From positions 1-11,677 of the forward strand of contig JAAYIB010000192.1 of NCBI GenBank assembly GCA_012744295.1: a stretch of DNA of 11,677 bases, written 5' to 3'. The translations under genes and the position numbers were made by a program. Positions 7,167 through 11,677 of the stretch are shown one piece after another (positions within the stretch are counted from its first letter, which is position 1; each line of letters starts with the position of its first letter). The notes beneath the pieces are model-generated. The model saw only the letters and a program-made list of their open reading frames with translations. It searched no databases and was not told the DNA's origin. This DNA comes from Acholeplasmataceae bacterium (GTDB lineage Bacteria; Bacillota; Negativicutes; Acidaminococcales; Acidaminococcaceae).

Positions 7167-8509
7167 AATAACGCCTCCAATCCTGCCGCCAAGGCGTCAA
7201 TTTCCGCTTTGGTTCTTTTTTCCGTAACACAAAGCAGCATGCAGCCGGCCAGCTCCGGGTAGAATTCCTCGAGGTCAAGGCCGCCGATAATTTTCTGCTC
7301 CAGCAGGCTTGCGTTGATTTCCGCAATCGGTTTTCCCGGCCGCACCGCGAACTCCTGAAAGAAGGGCGCTGCAAAAACCGGCTGCGCAGCACCTGCAGCC
7401 ACGATCCTGTCATAAGCGTAATGGGCTTTCTGCAGGCACTGCCTGGACACCTCGGCAAAGCCTTCCTTGCCCATGGTCGCAAGATATACGGATATTGCAA
7501 GGGCGCAAAGCGCCTCATTGGAACAAATGTTGGAATTAGCCTTTTCGCGGCGTATGTGCTGCTCACGCGCCTGCAGTGTCAGTACGAAGCCCCGCTTGCC
7601 ATCCTTGTCCACAGTCTGCCCGACAATTCTGCCCGGCATCTTGCGCATCAGCTTGGCAGACGCTGCAAAAAATCCAAGGTAAGGCCCTCCGAAAGCGAGT
7701 GCCAACCCGAGGGGCTGTCCTTCGCCGACAACCATATCGGAACCAAGCTTGCCCGGGGCTTCCAGCACGCCAAGGGCAGTCGGCTCGGCCACCGTGATGA
7801 AAAGAGCTCCTACTGCGTGCGTCGCCGCAACCAGGCCGGCCAGGTCTTCGACGCTGCCGAAGAAATTCGGGTTCTGCACGATGACGGCCGCCGTGCTCCT
7901 GCCGGCAAGAGCCGCAAGCTCAGAAGCAGAAGTAGCGCCGTCTGCGAAAGCGATTTCCTTGACATCATAATCAAAATCACGGGCATAGGTGGCAAGCACC
8001 GAGCGGTAATGCGGATGAACGCTTCTCGCGACAAGGATTTCCCTGCGATTGGTCGCTCCGCAGGCCAGAATGGCCGCCTCGGTCATAGCGGTGGCGCCGT
8101 CATACATCGAGGCGTTCGCAACGGGCATGCCGGTAAGGGCGCAAATCATGCTCTGGTATTCCCACAAGGCCTGCAGATAACCTTGGGAAATTTCAGGCTG
8201 ATACTGGGTATATGCGGTATAAAACTCGGAACGGCGAAGCACATGGTCAACGGTGCTCGGTATGTGGTGGTCGTAGGCCCCTGCGCCCAAAAAGCAGGCA
8301 TATTCGGCAAGGTTTGCATTAGCTGCCGCAAGTTTGGCAAAATGCGCGGCCAGCTCCGGTTCGCTGAGAGGTCCGGGAAGATTCAGTCCGCGGCGCAGGC
8401 GTATTTGTTCAGGGATATCGGCAAACAAATCCATCGTTTCTTTGACACCGATAGCGGCCAGCATCTCCTGCCTATCCTCCGCGGTATGAGGCAGATAACT
8501 CCAGGTCAT
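7163..8509 (-). CDS. gcvPA: Glycine dehydrogenase (decarboxylating) subunit 1, P protein
   Basis: This is the second half of the split P protein, homologous to the N-terminal half of the single-chain GcvP of many bacteria. It has 448 residues, the usual size. Recognisable blocks are SYLPHTAEDRQEML (4-17), FLGAGAYDHHIPSTVDHVL, YTQYQPEISQGYLQALWEYQ, ASMYDGATAMTEAA and VVGEGQPLGLALAFGGPYLGFFA. It lacks the PLP lysine, which is in GcvPB; the subunits form an alpha2beta2 enzyme. The gene starts 4 nt after the gcvH stop, and its ribosome binding site GAGGAGG lies within the last codons of gcvH. It overlaps gcvPB by 4 nt, which would favour equal synthesis of the two subunits. Confidence 0.98.
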   Translation of the reverse strand: MTWSYLPHTAEDRQEMLAAIGVKETMDLFADIPEQIRLRRGLNLPGPLSEPELAAHFAKLAAANANLAEYACFLGAGAYDHHIPSTVDHVLRRSEFYTAYTQYQPEISQGYLQALWEYQSMICALTGMPVANASMYDGATAMTEAAILACGATNRREILVARSVHPHYRSVLATYARDFDYDVKEIAFADGATSASELAALAGRSTAAVIVQNPNFFGSVEDLAGLVAATHAVGALFITVAEPTALGVLEAPGKLGSDMVVGEGQPLGLALAFGGPYLGFFAASAKLMRKMPGRIVGQTVDKDGKRGFVLTLQAREQHIRREKANSNICSNEALCALAISVYLATMGKEGFAEVSRQCLQKAHYAYDRIVAAGAAQPVFAAPFFQEFAVRPGKPIAEINASLLEQKIIGGLDLEEFYPELAGCMLLCVTEKRTKAEIDALAAGLEALL

Positions 8510-8513
8510 AGGC

Positions 8514-8900
8514 TCAGGCCTCCTCGGACAGGAATTTCTTGTACTCTTCCGCTGTCAGAAGTCCTTTGAGCTCTGCGGCATCGGCAATTTCCAAAACAGC
8601 GATCCAGCCCTTGCCGTAGGGGTCTTCATTAATAAGCTGCGGAGCGTCGCCAAGTTCTTCATTGACTTGTGCAATCTTGCCGCCAAGCGGCGAATAGACA
8701 TCGGACACAGCCTTGACTGATTCGATCGTGGTCAGTCCGTCGCCTACGCCAAGCTCGGCCCCTGCCTCGGGAACCTCGACAAAGACAACGTCTCCTAACT
8801 GGTCCTGTGCAAAATCGGTAATGCCAACCACTGCCCGGCCATCTTCCACCTTCACCCATTCATGGTCTTTCGAGTACAGTAATTCTGCCGGAATCTTCAT
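8514..8900 (-). CDS. gcvH: Glycine cleavage system H protein (lipoyl carrier)
   Basis: This small acidic carrier, 128 residues and standard for the family, moves the aminomethyl intermediate and the reducing equivalents between P, T and L proteins on a lipoyl-lysine arm. The motif TTIESVKAVSDVYSP places the lipoylated residue at Lys63. Other family blocks are YSKDHEWVKVEDG, VVGITDFAQDQLGDVVFVEVPE and the C-terminal LINEDPYGKGWIAVLEI. It is the presumed substrate of the octanoyltransferase and radical SAM pair encoded further down the operon. AAGGAGAG lies 6 nt before the ATG. The leader just upstream of this ribosome binding site consists of an A-rich tandem repeat. Confidence 0.98.
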   Translation of the reverse strand: MKIPAELLYSKDHEWVKVEDGRAVVGITDFAQDQLGDVVFVEVPEAGAELGVGDGLTTIESVKAVSDVYSPLGGKIAQVNEELGDAPQLINEDPYGKGWIAVLEIADAAELKGLLTAEEYKKFLSEEA

Positions 8901-8913
8901 AGCAATCTCTCCT

Positions 8914-8947
8914 TTATTTGTTTTTGTTTTTTATTTGTTTTTGTTTT
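8914..8947. repeat. Perfect 17-bp tandem duplication before gcvH
   Basis: TTATTTGTTTTTGTTTT occurs twice head to tail on the plus strand (8914-8930 and 8931-8947). In the mRNA this becomes an A/C-only tract containing no G or U except one U per unit, ending directly at the gcvH ribosome binding site. Such a tract would be unstructured. No similar tract is seen at the other junctions of the operon. Confidence 0.92.
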
Positions 8948-8968
8948 TTTAGCTTGTCTTACACGGAT

Positions 8969-10063
8969 TCAGCTTCTCTTGTAAAAAGGTTTGGCGACAA
9001 TCACAGCCGCGATTTCCTTGCCGCGCACCTCGACTGCTATCTCGCGGCCGATTTCGGCGTAGGCTGCATCAACAAGCGCGAGTGCCATGTTCTTGCCGAG
9101 CGTCGGCGCGGGCGAACCCGTCGTTACCGTGCCGATAACCCTGCCGTCCGCCTTAATTGGATAGCCGGCCCTAGCAATGCCCCTGCCCGTGACTTCGACG
9201 CCCATAACTTTTAGCGGCAGTCCTGCCTCTTTTTGCCGCACAAGAGCTTCTCGGCCGATAAACGAAGCCTTATCAAGCTTTACAAAGCGTCCGAGCCCTG
9301 CCGCCAGGGGAGAAATCCCGGCGGAAAGTTCATGCCCGTAAAGCGGCAGGCAGCTTTCAAACCGCAAAGTGTCCCTGCAGCCGAGTCCTGCAGGCAGAAG
9401 GCCTTCTTCCCTGCCGGCTTCCATGATTGACTCCCACAAATGAGTAACGTCCTCAGGCGCGCAGTAAATCTCATAACCGTCCTCACCGGTATAACCGGTA
9501 CGGGAAACCATGGTTTTTTTGCCTGCCACTGCAACATCATCAATAAAGTGATAGAAGGCAATGTCGGCAACGGCTTCCCCGGTAAGTTTTGACAGGATTG
9601 CCGTGGACAGGGGCCCCTGCAGCGCGAGCTGTGCCGTTTCGTCCGACTTATCCGTAAGCACTGCCTCAAAACCGGCCATATTTTTAATCATCCACTCGCG
9701 GTCTTTGTCGATATTGGCTGCGTTGACCACCACTAGGTAACATGTTTCACCGTACCTGTAAATCAACAGGTCGTCAACTGTTCCGCCGTCCTCGTAACAC
9801 ATGGGCGAATAACGGATCTGGCCGTTCTTCATGCCCGCAAGGTCGTTGGTCACAAGATTTTGCAAAAAGGCCAGCGCGTCCCTGCCCTCAACCCAGATTT
9901 CACCCATGTGCGAGACATCAAACAGGCCTGCCTTGGTTCTGACGGCCGCATGCTCCTCGATTATGCCGGAATATTGCACGGGCAGGAGCCAGCCTCCGAA
10001 TTCCACAATCTTGCCGCCATATTTTTGGTGTGATGCAAAAAGCGGTGTCTTTTTACCTTGCAT
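8969..10063 (-). CDS. gcvT: Glycine cleavage system T protein (aminomethyltransferase)
   Basis: This protein releases ammonia from the aminomethyl group on GcvH and transfers the one-carbon unit to tetrahydrofolate, giving 5,10-methylene-THF. It has 364 residues, as is typical. Family signatures are TPLFASHQKYGGKIVEFGGWLLPVQY (6-31), AGLFDVSHMGE (45-55), GGTVDDLLIYR, containing the catalytic Asp (Asp97 or Asp98), RTGYTGEDGYEIY, LGCRDTLRFESCLPLYGHEL and the C-terminal TTGSPAPTLGKNMALALV. The ATG has a strong AGGAGGT 6 nt upstream. It is the first gene of the operon, 28 nt after the T-run of the riboswitch terminator, so its expression should respond directly to glycine. Confidence 0.98.
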   Translation of the reverse strand: MQGKKTPLFASHQKYGGKIVEFGGWLLPVQYSGIIEEHAAVRTKAGLFDVSHMGEIWVEGRDALAFLQNLVTNDLAGMKNGQIRYSPMCYEDGGTVDDLLIYRYGETCYLVVVNAANIDKDREWMIKNMAGFEAVLTDKSDETAQLALQGPLSTAILSKLTGEAVADIAFYHFIDDVAVAGKKTMVSRTGYTGEDGYEIYCAPEDVTHLWESIMEAGREEGLLPAGLGCRDTLRFESCLPLYGHELSAGISPLAAGLGRFVKLDKASFIGREALVRQKEAGLPLKVMGVEVTGRGIARAGYPIKADGRVIGTVTTGSPAPTLGKNMALALVDAAYAEIGREIAVEVRGKEIAAVIVAKPFYKRS

Positions 10064-10090
10064 TATTATACCTCCTCAAATTTTCCTTAA

Positions 10091-10133
10091 AATAAAAAAC
10101 AGAAACACGAAGTTGAAACTCCTTTGTCTCTGT
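10091..10133 (-). terminator. Riboswitch-controlled intrinsic terminator before gcvT
   Basis: On the minus strand ACAGAGACA (10133-10125) pairs with TGTTTCTGT (10107-10099) through nine pairs including one G-U, and the stem is followed by TTTTTTATTTT. Just upstream TCTCT (about 10149-10145) could pair with AGAGA inside the 5' arm of the terminator, a possible antiterminator. It lies between the glycine aptamer and the gcvT ribosome binding site, as expected for the expression platform of a glycine-on switch. Confidence 0.85.
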
Positions 10134-10159
10134 TGTAGCAGTGAGAGAATAAACGGTTT

Positions 10160-10280
10160 AGGACCAGACATTATAACTCCCAGAGGTTAGTCAGGTTAAA
10201 AACCTTTTGCCTGAGAGTTTCACAAAGTCACTTGCCCCTTCGGCGCCGCACTGAAGCGGTCTCTTCTTTAACCTTCATCC
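10160..10280 (-). promoter_or_regulatory. Glycine riboswitch (single complete aptamer)
   Basis: The minus strand carries the glycine aptamer signatures GCGCCGAAGGGGCAAG (about 10247-10232) and CTCTCAGGCAAAAGG (about 10217-10203). P1 is closed by AGGTTAAA (10274-10267) pairing with TTTAACCT (10200-10193). An internal hairpin CCGC/GCGG lies between them. The segment after P1, containing CTCTGGGAGTT (about 10184-10174), resembles the start of a second aptamer, but no second core (CCGAAGG/CAGG pair) follows. It therefore looks like a singlet aptamer with a ghost partner rather than the classical tandem. It should switch on the operon when glycine is abundant. Confidence 0.95.
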
Positions 10281-10292
10281 CACCATATTAAA

Positions 10293-10321
10293 TTGTACTA
10301 TATTCTTCCTGAGGCTATTAT
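10293..10321 (+). promoter_or_regulatory. Possible promoter of the uracil-DNA glycosylase gene
   Basis: On the plus strand TTGTAC (10293-10298), 17 nt and TATTAT (10316-10321) form a sigma-A-like promoter with a good -10 and a weak -35. It would give a leader of about 110 nt. Its -10 overlaps the -10 of the leftward gcv promoter by five bases. Confidence 0.4.
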
Positions 10322-10345
10322 ATCTGTTAATGAAGAGCAAGGCAA
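10317..10345 (-). promoter_or_regulatory. Promoter of the glycine cleavage operon
   Basis: On the minus strand TTGCCT (10340-10345), 17 nt and a perfect TATAAT (10317-10322) form a sigma-A-type promoter. The predicted start near 10310 lies about 36 nt before the P1 stem of the glycine riboswitch. A second TACAAT at 10292-10297 lacks a suitable -35. Confidence 0.72.
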
Positions 10346-10439
10346 GAGCGAAAATATTTTTTCTGCGATACTCCAGCAGGCAGGAAGTCAATGCGGCGAA
10401 AACGAACATCCTTAAGAAGCATATACGGAGGCGAAAGCA

Positions 10440-11096
10440 ATGACCGCAGAGATATTGAAGCAGATGGCCGAAGAATTAATGAAGTGCCGTGCCTGTACCT
10501 TCAGGCAGCAGGCAATTGCGCCCGTCGGCTGGTTCGGTTCCGAAGCAAGCCCGCTTATTATTGTCGGCGAAGGCCCCGGCCTTGTCGAGGACGAATACGG
10601 CCTGCCTTTGATCGGGCCTTCCGGCCAACTCCTTGACAAGGCGCTCTGGGCGGCGAAAATGACAAGGGACAAGGTGCTGACCACAAACATAATCAAGTGC
10701 CGGCCGCATAACAACAAAACACCGAATTTGGCAGAAGCGGATTTCTGCGCAAGACTCTGGCTGGACAGGGAGCTTCGGGAAATCAGGCCCGCGGTCGTTG
10801 TAGCCCTCGGCAGCGTGGCATTGCACTATCTATGCGGGGCCGATAAAAAAATCAGCCGAGACCGCGGGCTGTGGTTTAAAACCGCTGCGGGCTACGACTG
10901 CATTGCTACCTATCACCCTGCCTATCTGCTTCGTCTTACAGGGCCCTCGCTCGTGAAAGCCAAGTGGGATGTGTTCCACGACCTCGAGACTGCCCGCGAC
11001 AGGGCGCTATCACTTCGTCCCGGCTATGAGTTCTCGTCAGCCGCTCCGGCCGACCTTCGCTCCCTCACCCAAAAGCGCGTAAGGCGGCAGCGCTAA
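10440..11096 (+). CDS. Uracil-DNA glycosylase, family 4 (iron-sulfur type)
   Basis: This enzyme removes uracil from DNA, which arises by cytosine deamination or dUMP incorporation, as the first step of base excision repair. It has 218 residues, near the family norm of about 190-230. All four iron-sulfur cluster cysteines can be placed: Cys16 and Cys19 (KCRACTFRQQ), Cys87 (NIIKCRPHNNKTPN) and Cys103. The active-site motif is IIVGEGPGLVEDE (40-52; family usual GEAPG), followed by GLPLIGPSGQLLDKAL, and the second motif is HPAYLLR (159-165). The C-terminal 35 residues or so are Arg-rich and poorly conserved. GGAGG lies 8 nt before the ATG. It is the only rightward gene here, divergent from the glycine operon and convergent with the decarboxylase subunit gene. 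The sequence gives no functional link to glycine metabolism. Confidence 0.93.
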   Translation: MTAEILKQMAEELMKCRACTFRQQAIAPVGWFGSEASPLIIVGEGPGLVEDEYGLPLIGPSGQLLDKALWAAKMTRDKVLTTNIIKCRPHNNKTPNLAEADFCARLWLDRELREIRPAVVVALGSVALHYLCGADKKISRDRGLWFKTAAGYDCIATYHPAYLLRLTGPSLVKAKWDVFHDLETARDRALSLRPGYEFSSAAPADLRSLTQKRVRRQR

Positions 11097-11140
11097 GCCA
11101 GACCTGCGCAGAAGCATTAAACTTACGGGAGAAATATAAA

Positions 11141-11186
11141 AGGAGCCGTTTCAGTGTTCTCTGCCTGAAACAACTCCTTTTTATTT
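11141..11186. terminator. Bidirectional terminator between convergent genes
   Basis: AGGAG-CC-GTTTCAG (11141-11154) pairs with CTGAAAC-AA-CTCCT (11165-11178) around a 10-nt loop. On plus it is followed by TTTTATTTT and on minus by TTTTATATTT, so it can end both the glycosylase transcript and the leftward decarboxylase subunit transcript. Confidence 0.9.
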
Positions 11187-11187
11187 T

Positions 11188-11219
11188 CCTCTGTACGGGA
11201 GGCTATTCGCATACAGAGG
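11188..11219. repeat. 8-bp inverted repeat in the convergent intergenic gap
   Basis: CCTCTGTA (11188-11195) and TACAGAGG (11212-11219) are exact inverted repeats around a 16-nt loop. No T-run follows on minus and only a short one on plus, so this is not a typical terminator. Confidence 0.6.
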
Positions 11220-11224
11220 TTTGG

Positions 11225-11251
11225 CACCAAGAGCAATAAATGCTCTTGGTG
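11225..11251. repeat. 11-bp perfect stem-loop just after the decarboxylase subunit gene
   Basis: CACCAAGAGCA (11225-11235) and TGCTCTTGGTG (11241-11251) form an uninterrupted 11-bp stem with a 5-nt loop. It lies 12 nt after the stop codon of the leftward gene. There is no T-run, so it may protect the mRNA 3' end rather than terminate transcription. Confidence 0.75.
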
Positions 11252-11263
11252 GTGTTACTGAAA

Positions 11264-11677
11264 TTATTTGGCAGCAGGTCCAATCATTGCGAGCATCGCG
11301 CCGGCAGCTACTGCCGTGCCGATAACGCCTGCTACGTTCGGGCCCATGGCATGCATCAGCAGGAAGTTGCCCGGGTTTGCCTTCTGCCCGACAATCTGGG
11401 ATACGCGTGCCGCCATCGGAACCGCTGAAACGCCGGCAGAACCGATAAGGGGATTGATCTTGCCGCCTGTCGTTACCTTCATGATTTGGCCGAAGATGAC
11501 GCCGGCAGCCGTGCCTGCTGCGAATGCAACGAGGCCGAGGAAGATGATAAGAATCGTTTGGTAGTTCAGGAAGCTGTCAGCCTTCATGGTAAGACCCGTA
11601 CCGGTTGCCAGCATGATGGTAACCGTATTCATCAGGGCGTTTTGCGAAGTATCGGACAGACGATCCAGGCAGCCGGC
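11264..11677 (-). CDS. Na+-translocating decarboxylase beta subunit, C-terminal part (cut by window edge)
   Basis: This is the C-terminal 137 residues of the membrane subunit of a biotin-dependent sodium-pumping decarboxylase (oxaloacetate, glutaconyl-CoA or methylmalonyl-CoA type: OadB, GcdB or MmdB). The beta subunit decarboxylates carboxybiotin and couples this to Na+ export across the cytoplasmic membrane. The visible frame begins AGCLDRLSDTSQNALMNTVTI and continues to the right edge with no stop, so the ATG at 11632 is internal. Hydrophobic helices are seen at TILIIFLGLVAFAAGTAAGVIFGQIM and GVIGTAVAAGAMLAMIG. The conserved NPLIGSAGVSAVPMAARV and HAMGPNVAGVIG blocks are strong family markers. 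The substrate cannot be decided without the other subunits. Confidence 0.92.
   Translation of the reverse strand, partial: AGCLDRLSDTSQNALMNTVTIMLATGTGLTMKADSFLNYQTILIIFLGLVAFAAGTAAGVIFGQIMKVTTGGKINPLIGSAGVSAVPMAARVSQIVGQKANPGNFLLMHAMGPNVAGVIGTAVAAGAMLAMIGPAAK

Noticed and set aside
7421..8569. 382-codon plus-strand open frame opposite gcvPA
   Set aside because: Shadow of gcvPA codon usage; no recognisable domain and no good ribosome binding site.
8914..8947. Start of a CRISPR array or mobile element end
   Set aside because: There are only two directly adjacent copies with no spacers, and no transposase or terminal inverted repeats nearby.

Overview
The window looks like a chromosomal segment from an anaerobic, moderately GC-rich member of the Bacillota, possibly Negativicutes or a related clostridial group. 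The clues are a split glycine decarboxylase (gcvPA/gcvPB), a glycine riboswitch, a LipM-type octanoyltransferase, a Na+-translocating decarboxylase beta subunit and strong GGAGG ribosome binding sites. The lineage is an inference from gene content only.

Layout. Most genes read leftward (minus strand). The right edge (11264-11677) holds the C-terminal part of an OadB/GcdB/MmdB-type Na+ pump beta subunit, read leftward. The gap 11097-11263 contains three stem-loops, one of them a bidirectional terminator. A family 4 uracil-DNA glycosylase (10440-11096) is the only plus-strand gene. The 376-bp gap 10064-10439 holds overlapping divergent promoters, a glycine riboswitch and its terminator hairpin.

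The core of the window is one eight-gene leftward operon at 10063-1641: gcvT, gcvH, gcvPA, gcvPB, two different radical SAM proteins, a LipM-like octanoyltransferase and dihydrolipoyl dehydrogenase. It ends at a clear Rho-independent terminator (1602-1634). Most junctions overlap or are only a few bases apart; the exception is the gcvT-gcvH gap, which carries a perfect 17-bp tandem repeat. Downstream on the same strand are a YgjP-like metallopeptidase (best start GTG at 1490) and the 5' part of serS, which has its own promoter.

How the genes work together. The operon encodes the four glycine cleavage proteins (T, H, P as two subunits, and L) plus what appears to be a full route for lipoylating the H protein. 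LipM would load octanoate onto GcvH Lys63, and the two radical SAM proteins, which resemble the two-protein LipS1/LipS2 lipoyl synthase, would insert the two sulfurs in place of classical LipA. The glycine riboswitch would then control both the enzyme and the synthesis of its cofactor. This self-contained, glycine-controlled apo-to-holo cassette is the most interesting feature of the window.
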